Shown in pieces: positions 53,324-61,440 of a stretch of DNA of 64,000 nucleotides. The first letter of the stretch is position 1; every line of letters starts with the position of its first letter. A model generated the notes under the pieces. The model did no database searches. It was not told the DNA's origin and was given only the letters and a program-made list of their open reading frames with translations. The DNA comes from Thermogladius calderae 1633 (GTDB lineage: Archaea; Thermoproteota; Thermoprotei_A; Sulfolobales; Desulfurococcaceae): positions 1,178,001-1,242,000 of the forward strand of contig NC_017954.1 of NCBI RefSeq assembly GCF_000264495.1, written 5' to 3'. The translations under genes were made by a program, and so were the position numbers.

Positions 53324-53357
53324 TGTAGACCCGGCAATTAATATTCTATCCTCTCCC

Positions 53358-53365
53358 CTATATAA
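53358..53365 (-). promoter_or_regulatory. TATA box before the structured element
   Basis: Minus-strand AGTTATATAGGG, between the stop of the coiled-coil gene (53439) and the rod-like element. It would give a start near 53338. A second AT-rich element ATTATATGC is at about 53374-53382. Confidence 0.45.
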
Positions 53366-53438
53366 CTGTTTTGCATATAATACGTTAAAGCTTTGCCCCC
53401 GGTCTTAAATAATTTTTGATCATGTGCTTGGAAATAAC

Positions 53439-54059
53439 CTACCCTTGTTGACTGTGACCTGTTAATCCCCCGTTGGGAGCTTTAAGTTTTACGAGCTCGA
53501 GGTACGGGGAGATCAGGGACACACCCCTCTTCTTGGCCTCCTCGATAGCTGTCGGGTGGAGGTATAGTCCGTACATCACGAGTACCGGGTCGCCTACGCA
53601 TCCGTTGTGCCCTAGTATCCTCTGTGCCTTCTCGTGGAAGAGCCTGACGTCCTCGCCGTGGATCCTGGCCTTTGCCTCCCCAACGACCACGACTGCCTCA
53701 CCCTCCGCCAGCCTCTTGCCTAGCCCGTAGATGTCCACTTCTACTGTCTTACCGTCCAGCTCGAAGAACCTCCTCTCAAGGCTTTCAACCGAGACACCCA
53801 TCTTGGTGAACAGGATACTGGGTAGGACACTTCGGGCTATGTCCTCGACTATGTGGCCGAACGACTCGGATAGCTTGTAGACCTCCCTCTGGAGGCTCTC
53901 GAGCCCGGACGACAGCTTTGATATATCGGCCTTCATGTCCATGGTCGCCCTGCTCAGCACGTCGAGCCGGTCGGATATCTCGCCAACCTTCAACTTGAGC
54001 TCCTGTATCTCATGTGCCAGAGGGTCCCTCGCTTCCCCCTCGACGGGCTCGCTTGACAC
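53439..54059 (-). CDS. Coiled-coil protein with PD-(D/E)XK nuclease-like domain (DUF3782-like)
   Basis: 206 residues. Residues 12-65 form a coiled coil (heptads in IQELKLKVGEISDRLDVL and onward). Residues 100-165 have the core of a restriction-endonuclease-like fold: VEVDIYGLG (catalytic Asp), then a strand VVVVGEAKARI with the E-x-K pair, and later DPVLVMYGLYLHPTAIEEAKKRGVSLI (strand-helix). Such proteins are frequent, uncharacterised and multicopy in crenarchaea. Preceded by a TATA-like TTCTTTAAGAGG near 54095-54104. Confidence 0.7.
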   Translation of the reverse strand: MSSEPVEGEARDPLAHEIQELKLKVGEISDRLDVLSRATMDMKADISKLSSGLESLQREVYKLSESFGHIVEDIARSVLPSILFTKMGVSVESLERRFFELDGKTVEVDIYGLGKRLAEGEAVVVVGEAKARIHGEDVRLFHEKAQRILGHNGCVGDPVLVMYGLYLHPTAIEEAKKRGVSLISPYLELVKLKAPNGGLTGHSQQG

Positions 54060-54240
54060 TTAGTTTCCCCCTGGTTGAAGTCGCATGGGATCCTCTTAAA
54101 GAAGGAAACACCTGTAGTGCGCGACCTTGTAACCGGGAGTGACCGTACGAGTCGTTCTGGCCACACGGCTGTAGTTGAGATCCTATCGGGGGAGTGGTGT
54201 CAACGTACTGATCTATACTCGGTGTACAAGTAACTTTGTT

Positions 54241-54275
54241 AAAGGCCTAATCGGCGAATTCGGCTAGGGGCCTTT
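54241..54275. repeat. Inverted repeat, AAAGGCC...GGCCTTT
   Basis: Seven perfect pairs (54241-54247 with 54269-54275), extended by TA/TA across a 2-base bulge; the loop contains CGGCGAATTCGGC. Confidence 0.6.
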
Positions 54276-54344
54276 CACCGGCCTCGTTATGTTCCTCGGT
54301 GGACTACCAACGGCGACACATGCGTGGAGGGGGTCACGGGCTTA

Positions 54345-54375
54345 AAGCCCCAGACCCTAAATAGGGGTGGGGCTT
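54345..54375. repeat. Strong hairpin, AAGCCCCA...TGGGGCTT
   Basis: Eight perfect pairs (54345-54352 with 54368-54375) closed by an inner CCC/GGG stem and a TAAATA loop. No T-run follows on either strand, so it is not a simple terminator. Confidence 0.7.
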
Positions 54376-54707
54376 CGAGCCTGGCGAGACAGGAGTGTTT
54401 CTAGTTGATTCTCCGGTACACACATTGAGTTGCTCGGAGCCAGGACTACCAACCGGTGTACCACGAGACACGCCCTCGGCAGCGTCCAGATAGCCTTGTC
54501 AAGCACCGTACTCGTTGTCTCAACTCTACTGGGTTATAGGGTCGTGCTGTAAGGGTTGCTCAGACTGGGGATTAACAAACAGGGCTTCCGATAAACCTCA
54601 AGACGAATATTTGATTTTCCCCACACTCTTTTACCCGATGAGCTGTATTAAAGGTGCCATCCGTGACAGGCCGGGCGGTGAAGCACGTTGAGGTTTACAG
54701 GTATTAA

Positions 54708-55550
54708 CTACCTCTCCAGCTCCTCTACTTGCCTGTACCACGGCTTTGAAGTGCCGATCTTAGACCTCTTAATCCAAGCCTTGCTCTTGGGTGTAGACTC
54801 GACCTTGTTGACTAGTGAGTTGACTCTACCCAGCACCAATTCGACTACGTCTTTTGTCAACGCCCCCTCGGCGAGCTTGTTCATGAGCATGTCTCTCAGC
54901 TTGGCCAGGTTTATCATGGCGTCGTACCAGAAGCCCCAGTCGTCGGAGAGGACGGATGCTATGAGGTCGTCGTCGATACACTCTCTACTCTTAGACCCCT
55001 CGAGGCTACACAGGTTGTGTGAGTAGAGCAGGACTGCGAGGTCGACTAGGTCCTTCCAGTTGATCTCGTGTATCTGGAGCTTCTCCAGTACAAGGTGTGC
55101 TAGGGAGATGGTGGGGTAGTCGAGTTCGAGCAACCCCTTGCCAGGCTTACTGCCGAAGTCGATGTCGTGGCTGAACTCGAGCTTGTCGAAGAATATGTCG
55201 ACGTGGTAGAGGTCCTGGGGGTGGTAGTAGATAAGCCTCTTACCGGCGAACAATGCCTTCACGTAAGGGTCGTAATTGAACTTGAGCTCCTTCTCGAACA
55301 GGTCAATGATCTCCTTCCTCTGCTTACTGTACCCTATCAGGTCGAGGTCTGTGAAGACGAGGCCTTCCCCCTTGAACCTCCCCAGCTTCTCGTACAGACT
55401 GATCGCGCCGGGTTTGTCGGCGGAGTGGATGTACACTCCCAGCGCCCCTATTATTCTTAGCACGACGCCTCTCTCCGAAGCCTTTGAGACTATCCCAACC
55501 GCCTCCTTGACGAACTCGTCGGCGCTTAACGCAACGCGCTTCGAGGACAA
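54708..55550 (-). CDS. Nucleotidyltransferase-fold protein (AbiEii / minimal NTase-like)
   Basis: 280 residues. The pattern LRIIGALGVYIHS (residues 31-43), then TDLDLIGYSK near residue 66 and HVDIFFDKLEFSHDIDF near residue 116 fits the G-G/S...D-x-D core of nucleotidyltransferases; the usual 'GG' is 'GA'. It is followed by LAHLVLEKLQIHEINWKDLVDLAVLL (pieces: KLQIH and KDLVDLAVLL near 160), the helical part typical of AbiEii-like and related proteins. Could be a toxin-like or housekeeping NTase; no partner antitoxin gene is visible beside it. Six bases downstream of the phosphoesterase gene on the same strand. Confidence 0.55.
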   Translation of the reverse strand: MSSKRVALSADEFVKEAVGIVSKASERGVVLRIIGALGVYIHSADKPGAISLYEKLGRFKGEGLVFTDLDLIGYSKQRKEIIDLFEKELKFNYDPYVKALFAGKRLIYYHPQDLYHVDIFFDKLEFSHDIDFGSKPGKGLLELDYPTISLAHLVLEKLQIHEINWKDLVDLAVLLYSHNLCSLEGSKSRECIDDDLIASVLSDDWGFWYDAMINLAKLRDMLMNKLAEGALTKDVVELVLGRVNSLVNKVESTPKSKAWIKRSKIGTSKPWYRQVEELER

Positions 55551-55556
55551 GGCGGT

Positions 55557-56510
55557 TTACCCCTCTATCTTGTAGTAGTTAACTAGCCTCTCCCCCTCGA
55601 TCTCCACGATGTAGGCCTTAAGTACCCCCTCGCTGTACTCGCTCCCGGGATTCACGACAACCGTCCTACCGATCATGTCCTGCCCGCCCGACTCGTGTAT
55701 GTGACCGTGTAGACCTATAACGGGCTGGTACTTCTCAATCACCTTTCTCACAGCCTTAGAGCCCACATGCTCGAACTGTGGTACACCGGCGACCGTAACA
55801 ACCCTGAGGTCCTTGGTGAGCTTGGGCGCCAGGTCTAGCATCGTGTTGTAAGGCGGAGCGTGGAAGTTGAAGATCGACTTGGACGGGTCGGACAACTTCG
55901 ATATAAGTTTCTCCAAGTACTTCTCGAGGTCCTTCTCGTCCTTTTCTCGCGGGGTTTTCCAGGGGGTCGGGTTGACGTAGGGTGACGACGCTACCTCTAG
56001 CTTCTCCACCGTGAAGACCTTTTCGAGGGGGTACACCACCCCCTTGTCCTCGAACTCCTTTATCACGTCGTCGATCACCCACTCGTCGTCGTTACCGGGC
56101 ATCACAACCGTGGTCACACTCCTCGTGTCGACCTTGCTGACGAGTAGCTCCAGCCACTTCCTCATCCTTTCGACCATCTTCTCAACCATGACCCTGTTGA
56201 CTAGGTCTGGGTTGTTCTTCAGCTCTTCCAGCTCTCTCTCGTCGACCCTTACGTAGTAGGCCCCAGCACCCTCCAGCTTCTCCTCGAAAGCCGCCACCTC
56301 GCTCTCGCTCTTCATAACCCACCTCGAGCCGAAGTAGCGGGCCGTCCAGGACCCGTCGCTGTGCCTGACGATCGGGACCAAGACTTTACCGGTCAAGTCG
56401 CCGGACAACACCAGGACGTTGGCCTTGTACATCTCCTGTGCTTTGATCCACTTCCTCCATACTAGTGTAGAGCCGTGGACGTCGACCGAGAAGAATATAC
56501 GGGAGACCAT
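55557..56510 (-). CDS. Metallophosphoesterase
   Basis: 317 residues from ATG 56510. Calcineurin-type motifs: FFSVDVHGS (residues 6-14; D-x-H with Val between), VLVLSGDLTG near residue 35, VVMPGNDDEW near residue 140 (GND in place of GNH), FNFHAPPYNT near residue 205 and IGLHGHIHESGG near residue 253. A long helical insertion (60-130) separates motifs II and III. The D-x-H / GDL / GND-E / H / GHIH order is typical of YfcE-like phosphodiesterases in archaea. Substrate unknown. Confidence 0.85.
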   Translation of the reverse strand: MVSRIFFSVDVHGSTLVWRKWIKAQEMYKANVLVLSGDLTGKVLVPIVRHSDGSWTARYFGSRWVMKSESEVAAFEEKLEGAGAYYVRVDERELEELKNNPDLVNRVMVEKMVERMRKWLELLVSKVDTRSVTTVVMPGNDDEWVIDDVIKEFEDKGVVYPLEKVFTVEKLEVASSPYVNPTPWKTPREKDEKDLEKYLEKLISKLSDPSKSIFNFHAPPYNTMLDLAPKLTKDLRVVTVAGVPQFEHVGSKAVRKVIEKYQPVIGLHGHIHESGGQDMIGRTVVVNPGSEYSEGVLKAYIVEIEGERLVNYYKIEG

Positions 56511-56562
56511 ACCGGTGCATCTCACACTCTATTCTATGGTTTGAGAGGTAAAAAACGTGGTT

Positions 56563-58182
56563 TCAAGCGGGGGGTATCTGCCCGTAGATCTTACTCGGGT
56601 CTATACCCTTCGCTCTGTTCTTGGCCATCATGTACACGTAGATCGATACGCCTAGTACGCCGGCAGCGATATTGACCATTTGGACCGAGGGCTCAGGGTA
56701 CGACGTGTAGAGCATGAGCCACCAGCCGATGGCGAAGACTATTATACCCAGCACCGAAGTCGCTACTTTCGACCTGAAAACCGTCCTCTCGAAGATCTCG
56801 GGCCTCCACCAGGGTAGTAGTGTTAGTGCCAGGCCGACAGGCCAGACGAATATGAACAGACTGAAGTCTAACCAGGAGATCAGGGCAGTGGCGAGGGTAG
56901 CGCCTAGGTTCTCGTAGTACGTTATTATGGCGCCCAGGCCGGCTATAATGGCTGTGATGTGGTTGGCCCAGGTAGGGGCGGCAAACCTGGGCGATACAGA
57001 GGCTAGCTTCTCTGGCAGGGCTCTGTCGAAGCTCATTGAGAAGAAGCCTCTCACGGCCGCTACCCAGACCGGTATAGCGGTGTTTAGGTACCACAGGAAG
57101 TAAGCCAGGCCTACTATGATGGCTAGGACTGGGTTCGGGAAGGCGATTGCTATGTAGAAGGGTACAGAGGGCTCTGGTAGAGGTTTGCCGGGTAGGATGC
57201 TCGCCAGGGCGTCCGGGTAGTTTGCCCTCAAGTAGGCGTAGGCGGCGAGGAAGTCGTAGTTGAAGACGTAGGGTAGTATGATGGCGTTGAACAAGTAGAG
57301 GGCCATGACCACCGCGTAACCGGTGAAGAGCCCCTTGAGGTAAGACCTGCTGGGGTCCTTCACCTCGCTACCTATGAAGGTAGTCACCTCGAGGCCGGAC
57401 CAGGCCCATAGTGTCCAGAACAGCATCCCGTACGTACCGATCAGCAGTGGGTTGGCTGTCAGAACAGGGACGTTGTACTGCTTGCTGACAGCCTCGTTGA
57501 AGGCGACGCTCATGATCTTGGAGGTGCTCCCAGGCCCGTAGACGGAGTCGAAGGCCGCCATCCCGTTGTCGGCCCCCACGAAGGCTAGAGCTGCGAGCGT
57601 GAGAACTGTGACAACTAGGGGTAATATCGTGGCTATTCTCATAGTCCACTTTATGACCTTGATACCGCCCATGTTGAGAGCCCAGAGTACGGCCACTAGT
57701 ATTATCGATATCACTAGCTGGTTTACGGGGTCTATGAGTGCGTTAGCCATGCTGATCAACGCCGGGTTATTAGAGGCGACCCCGGCAACAGCGAGCGGGC
57801 CGCTGAACGCCTTTAAGCCGATGTACATTACGAACCCCGCTGTCATGGCACCGCCACCGCCCACGATGTAGTACCAGAACGGGATGTAGCCTAACACTGA
57901 GTGGAGCGTCCTGGAGACCACGACATACATGCTACTAGACCTCGGGAAGGACGCCGTAATGTAGTAGAACGCTATGGTCAACGGGAGGAATATCAGTCCC
58001 GCTAGGAAGAACGCTAGCGCTATGTTGCCACCGTAGGTATCGGGGTAGCCCAGTACTTTAACAGCGTAGAAGGTCATACCCGACGCGGCGGGGCAGGCTA
58101 TAGACCACAAGGCCACGTCGATCCACGACAGTTCCCTGACGAGACCTGACGCCCTCCTTACAAAAACCACTTCTTCCGACAT
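56563..58182 (-). CDS. APC-superfamily amino acid permease (paralogue of the 13331 gene)
   Basis: 539 residues from ATG 58182, with about 14 helices. SWIDVALWSIACPAASGMTFYAV is the helix 1 region and WSGLEVTTFIGSEVKDPSRSYLKG the helix 6 region (key parts ACPAASG and GLEVTTFIGSEVKDP). Both line up with the permease at 13331-14911, so the two are paralogues. It is divergent from the class III aminotransferase gene; the shared 70-base spacer holds AT-rich promoter DNA, so uptake and transamination may be coregulated. Confidence 0.88.
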   Translation of the reverse strand: MSEEVVFVRRASGLVRELSWIDVALWSIACPAASGMTFYAVKVLGYPDTYGGNIALAFFLAGLIFLPLTIAFYYITASFPRSSSMYVVVSRTLHSVLGYIPFWYYIVGGGGAMTAGFVMYIGLKAFSGPLAVAGVASNNPALISMANALIDPVNQLVISIILVAVLWALNMGGIKVIKWTMRIATILPLVVTVLTLAALAFVGADNGMAAFDSVYGPGSTSKIMSVAFNEAVSKQYNVPVLTANPLLIGTYGMLFWTLWAWSGLEVTTFIGSEVKDPSRSYLKGLFTGYAVVMALYLFNAIILPYVFNYDFLAAYAYLRANYPDALASILPGKPLPEPSVPFYIAIAFPNPVLAIIVGLAYFLWYLNTAIPVWVAAVRGFFSMSFDRALPEKLASVSPRFAAPTWANHITAIIAGLGAIITYYENLGATLATALISWLDFSLFIFVWPVGLALTLLPWWRPEIFERTVFRSKVATSVLGIIVFAIGWWLMLYTSYPEPSVQMVNIAAGVLGVSIYVYMMAKNRAKGIDPSKIYGQIPPA

Positions 58183-58255
58183 ACCACGCCACAAATGTAT
58201 ATTTTTCCCTGAAGAATATAAATTTTAGCATCGTGTAAGTAGAGGCTTTACGTGT

Positions 58256-59617
58256 ATGGATGTTGAAAAACTTATTCTAGAAGAACGTAAAGTAGTTCCA
58301 CGACCGTTCGTCCTCAAGTACTTCCCTCTTGTCCCTTTGAAGGGACGGGGTTGTAAGCTCTACGATGAGACAGGGAGGGAATACATTGACCTCACGTCAG
58401 GGGCCGCAACCTACATAGTGGGATTCAACCACCCAGACGTCGTTAGAGAAGTCGTAGAGCAAGTGGAGAGCCTCTTCAACTACACAACGCTCTACTTCTA
58501 CAACAGACCATCCATTGAACTGGCCGGGAAGCTCGTGAACCTTACGCCGGGGGGCTTTCCAAAGAAGGTAGTGTTTGGCTTCAGCGGGGCGGACGCCATG
58601 GAAATAGCCCTCACGGCGTCTCTAAACTACACGAGGAGGGGGAGGCTGGTCAGCTTCACCGACTCCTTCCACGGGACCCTCGTCCTCCCAGCGAGCGTCA
58701 GCGGGATTATACGAGACGCTCTCGAGGGTCTAGGCGGCCCGTGGTACAAGGACGTTGTTTTCGTCGAGTATCCCAACCCGTACAGGAACAAGTGGGGTGT
58801 GGATGGCTACGAGAAGCCGGGGGAGCTGACGGCTCTGGCGCTTAAAGAGCTAGAGGAGGTCTTGAGAGGCACAGGAGGCGTGGCGGCCGTCGTGATAGAA
58901 CCCGTCCAGGGCGACGCGGGAGTGGTTGTCCCGCCCAAGGACTTCGTGAGAGAGGTGGCTAGGCTCGCCGGCGAGCACGGCTCACTTCTAGTCGTCGACG
59001 AGGCGCAGACCGGGCTCGGGCGGACAGGGGCGTGGTGGGGCGTCGAGCACTACGGTGTAGCACCCGACGTACTGGTATCGGCTAAGGCGTTGGGGGGCGG
59101 TTTCCCCTTATCCGCCGTGGTGGCTAGGAGCGATATACTCGAGGCGTTACCAAGGGTTGGTCTAGGGTTCACAAACATGGGGCACGCTGTCTCGTGTAGA
59201 GCTGCTCTTGCCACGATCAGGGTCATAGAAAGAGAGGGACTGATAGAGAGGGCCCGTACCCTTGGGGCCTACTTGACCAGGAGACTGAGAGAGATCCAGG
59301 AAAACCACCCCGTGATCGGCGACGTCAGGGGCCTCGGTCTCATGGTGGGTGTAGAGGTCGTCGAAGACCATAGGTCGAGGAGGCCCTCTAGAGTCAAGGC
59401 TCTGAAGGTCGCTTGGGGTGCGTGGAGAAAGGGGGTTATAACGACCACCCTGGGCAGGCACGGAAACGTCCTCCGGCTTACGCCGCCGCTCAACATCCCG
59501 CTCGAAGACCTAGAAAAGGCGATAACGGTATTGGAGGAAGCCGTTAAAGACGTGGAGGAAGGGAGGGTACCCGACGAGGTCGTCGAAGGCGTCGAGGGTT
59601 GGGGGTCGTGGAGTTAG
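58256..59617 (+). CDS. Class III aminotransferase (4-aminobutyrate / ornithine aminotransferase or racemase type)
   Basis: 453 residues, PLP-dependent. The PLP lysine is in VSAKALGGGFPLSAVV near residue 275; VVDEAQTGLGRTG near residue 247 holds the Asp that binds the pyridine nitrogen; FSGADAMEIAL near residue 110 and EPVQGDAG near residue 222 are standard. GFNHPDVV near the N-terminus is usual. In hyperthermophiles close relatives include ornithine aminotransferase and broad amino-acid racemases, so the exact reaction is open. Its TAG stop directly abuts the 3' end of the convergent tRNA gene. Confidence 0.9.
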   Translation: MDVEKLILEERKVVPRPFVLKYFPLVPLKGRGCKLYDETGREYIDLTSGAATYIVGFNHPDVVREVVEQVESLFNYTTLYFYNRPSIELAGKLVNLTPGGFPKKVVFGFSGADAMEIALTASLNYTRRGRLVSFTDSFHGTLVLPASVSGIIRDALEGLGGPWYKDVVFVEYPNPYRNKWGVDGYEKPGELTALALKELEEVLRGTGGVAAVVIEPVQGDAGVVVPPKDFVREVARLAGEHGSLLVVDEAQTGLGRTGAWWGVEHYGVAPDVLVSAKALGGGFPLSAVVARSDILEALPRVGLGFTNMGHAVSCRAALATIRVIEREGLIERARTLGAYLTRRLREIQENHPVIGDVRGLGLMVGVEVVEDHRSRRPSRVKALKVAWGAWRKGVITTTLGRHGNVLRLTPPLNIPLEDLEKAITVLEEAVKDVEEGRVPDEVVEGVEGWGSWS

Positions 59618-59718
59618 AGCCGGGGGCGGGATTCGAACCCGCGGTTAAACGGGTCTCTGAGCCCCTGACTCGAGAGCGCCCTGCAGCCCGCCGCCTTAGA
59701 CCGCTCGGCCACCCCGGC
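59618..59718 (-). tRNA. tRNA-Cys (GCA) with a 26-base intron
   Basis: Acceptor GCCGGGG (59718-59712) pairs with CCCCGGC, discriminator U at 59618, CCA not encoded. D stem GCC/GGC, anticodon stem GCGGG with CCCGT, loop C-U-GCA-G-A, T arm GCGGG-TTCGAAT-CCCGC. The loop is interrupted between positions 37 and 38 by 59655-59680, the standard archaeal intron position; removing it leaves 75 bases. At first sight the long middle looks like a type II tRNA, but the stem pairing only works with the intron removed. Confidence 0.85.
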
Positions 59719-59746
59719 TTCAAGTCTAATCTTGTGTTAGAAGGGG

Positions 59747-59753
59747 TTATAAG
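59747..59753 (-). promoter_or_regulatory. TATA box of tRNA-Cys
   Basis: Minus-strand GCTTATAACC, centred about 32 bases before tRNA base 1. The rest of 59754-59890 is AT-rich and without a visible gene. Confidence 0.6.
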
Positions 59754-59956
59754 CTGTCTATCATGCAGCGACTATACTGCTTTAAGGTTATTGTCTGTAT
59801 GTTCAGGGCTGTTTAGGACGTCCTGCTCTTTTACCCCTGTTTTCCTACATTAAGTTTTTTGCGTATATATTCGGTCATGTAGCCTGCGGTTAAGTATTTA
59901 AGGGTGTTAAGAAGATATGTGTGTGAAATACACGTATGTAATGAAAGGGGGCGTAT

Positions 59957-60991
59957 ATGGCGAGCGTAGAGAGGAGGAAGGTACAGAAGACTGGTAGCTC
60001 ATCGTTTATAGTCACTCTTCCTAAAGAGTGGGTCGACGCCGTAGGCTTGAAGAGCGGCGACTACGTCTACATATACGAGCACGGCGGTAGGCTCGTCATA
60101 ACCCCGGGGACCTTCGAGATAGGGCAGCTACAGGCCACTATCAGGGTATTCAGCGAGGCTAGGATCGAGGAGATCTTCAGGACGATCGTGGCCTTCTACC
60201 TAGCGGGCTACACGAACCTGACGGTGTCTTTTGACCCCTCGCTACAGAATCTCGCGAAGAAGATAAGCGACCTTAAGAGCATGGTCAGAATAAAACTGGC
60301 AGGTATAGAGGTCATAGACGAGACGTACAACACGATCTCCTTCAAGATACTGCTAGACCTACGCGAGCTACCGTTAGAGAGCAGCCTGAGGAGGCTCCAC
60401 TTGATAGTCTCGAACATGATGAGGGACAGCCTCTCCAGCTACAAGAGCGGCGACAAGGCACTAGCGGAGGCGGTCATCCAGAGAGACGACGAGGCGGATA
60501 GGTTCCACTTCATGATCGTCAGGGAGTTGTCCATGGCGCTACTCGACGTCAAGGTGATGCACGACCTCGGGCTCTCATCACCCGTTGAGACGATCAACTA
60601 CAGGATTATAGCGAGGAACCTGGAGAGAATAGCCGACCACAGCGTCAACATAGCAAAGAACGTTATAGTGTACGGTAAGCCCTCTAGCATGGCCGACGAC
60701 ATCTACAACCTCGGCACATCGCTAATAGACCTGCTCAACAGTGCTATGGGGTCTCTCTACAAGCTCGGCAGGCAGGACGCCGAGGAGGTCATACAGAAGA
60801 CACGCGAGACCGTGAGCAAGATCGACGACCTAGTCGCGAAGGTCGTAGTAGCCAACATACCAGACCGCGAGAAGGCCTTCCACATCATGGTACTGGACAG
60901 CCTGAGGAGGATAACGAGGTACTCGAACGGTATTGCGGAGACGTCGATCAACATCAAGGCCAGTAAAGTCTCGTCGATAGACATAAAGTAG
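59957..60991 (+). CDS. PhoU-domain phosphate uptake regulator with AbrB-like DNA-binding domain
   Basis: 344 residues. Residues 4-48 form a SpoVT/AbrB swapped-hairpin DNA-binding domain (RRKVQKTGSSSFIVTLPKEW, then LKSGDYVYIYE). Two PhoU three-helix repeats follow, with the E/D..D motifs ERIADHSVNIAKN near residue 232 and RRITRYSNGIAETSINI at the end. Likely represses or tunes phosphate uptake genes. The ATG follows GAAAGGGGGCG; a TATA-like AAGTATTTAAGG lies near 59893-59904. Confidence 0.88.
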   Translation: MASVERRKVQKTGSSSFIVTLPKEWVDAVGLKSGDYVYIYEHGGRLVITPGTFEIGQLQATIRVFSEARIEEIFRTIVAFYLAGYTNLTVSFDPSLQNLAKKISDLKSMVRIKLAGIEVIDETYNTISFKILLDLRELPLESSLRRLHLIVSNMMRDSLSSYKSGDKALAEAVIQRDDEADRFHFMIVRELSMALLDVKVMHDLGLSSPVETINYRIIARNLERIADHSVNIAKNVIVYGKPSSMADDIYNLGTSLIDLLNSAMGSLYKLGRQDAEEVIQKTRETVSKIDDLVAKVVVANIPDREKAFHIMVLDSLRRITRYSNGIAETSINIKASKVSSIDIK

Positions 60992-61020
60992 GCGCTTCTC
61001 CAGAGCAGCGGGTAGCCGAG

Positions 61021-61028
61021 TTTATAAC
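61021..61028 (+). promoter_or_regulatory. TATA box before the hairpin RNA candidate
   Basis: GAGTTTATAACCC, 25-30 bases before the first base of the hairpin at 61053. It points away from both neighbouring genes' starts, so it does not serve a protein gene I can see. Confidence 0.45.
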
Positions 61029-61052
61029 CCTACTAGAGAATTGTTTTTCTAG

Positions 61053-61115
61053 GTGACCCCGGTGCCCATGCTACGCCCCCGTGTACCGGGGGTGGGTGAC
61101 CATGGGTCGGGTCAC
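61053..61115 (+). ncRNA. Candidate small hairpin RNA
   Basis: Three nested stems in one rod: GTGACCC (61053-61059) with GGGTCAC (61109-61115), CCCATG (61065-61070) with CATGGG (61101-61106), and CCCCCG (61076-61081) with CGGGGG (61087-61092) around a TGTAC loop. All 19 pairs are perfect. A TATA box sits at the right distance upstream. The 3' arm covers the stop codon of the convergent 97-residue gene. It could instead be a bidirectional terminator between the two converging genes; no T-run follows on the plus strand. Known RNA families were not recognised. Confidence 0.45.
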
Positions 61116-61405
61116 TCCCGGCTCACATAAAACCTCCTGCTCCTCTCCCTCGCCGGGATAAACCTCCTGTCCTCCTCCCCCGTCTCACGTATCTCCTCGT
61201 GAGCCTCCGCGTCGACCTCTAGCTTTTTCTCGGCGATGTAGGCTTTGATCAGCTCGAGGGGTATGTTGTCGAACCTACCTATGATGTGGGTTATACCCTG
61301 TAATCTCAACCACTCGATGAAGTCTTCTTCGAGTCCTGCCTGGACTATGAGCTCGAGGTACTCCCTCCTCTCCCTTGGTTCGAGGAAGGACAATTCGACC
61401 GCCAT
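61112..61405 (-). CDS. Conserved-looking hypothetical protein downstream of aRF1
   Basis: 97 residues, highly charged, predicted helical. Begins MAVELSFLEPRERREYLEL and ends in a basic/acidic tail. No family recognised. It follows the aRF1 gene by 35 bases on the same strand, so it is probably in the same transcript. The last codons lie within the 3' arm of the hairpin at 61053-61115. Confidence 0.6.
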   Translation of the reverse strand: MAVELSFLEPRERREYLELIVQAGLEEDFIEWLRLQGITHIIGRFDNIPLELIKAYIAEKKLEVDAEAHEEIRETGEEDRRFIPARERSRRFYVSRE

Positions 61406-61440
61406 ATTTTACTTGGACTCTACGTGTAAAAACCTTAACG

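Larger units (their letters stand above)
54105..54707. other. Gene-free stretch of about 600 bases with inverted repeats
   Basis: No frame on either strand looks coding. It holds three inverted repeats (54241-54275, 54345-54375, and AAACCTCAA 54593-54601 with TTGAGGTTT 54689-54697) and GGTACAC/GTGTACC around 54416-54463. No RNA family recognised and no TATA box clearly tied to a start, apart from an AT-rich patch near 54605-54620. Confidence 0.6.

Noticed and set aside
53105-53340. SRP RNA as identity of the rod-like element
   Set aside because: No GGAAGG-type S-domain loop on either strand and the length is too short.
59618-59718. Type II tRNA (Leu or Ser) reading of the tRNA gene
   Set aside because: No Leu or Ser anticodon fits position 34-36; removing a 26-base intron at 37/38 gives a regular type I tRNA-Cys.
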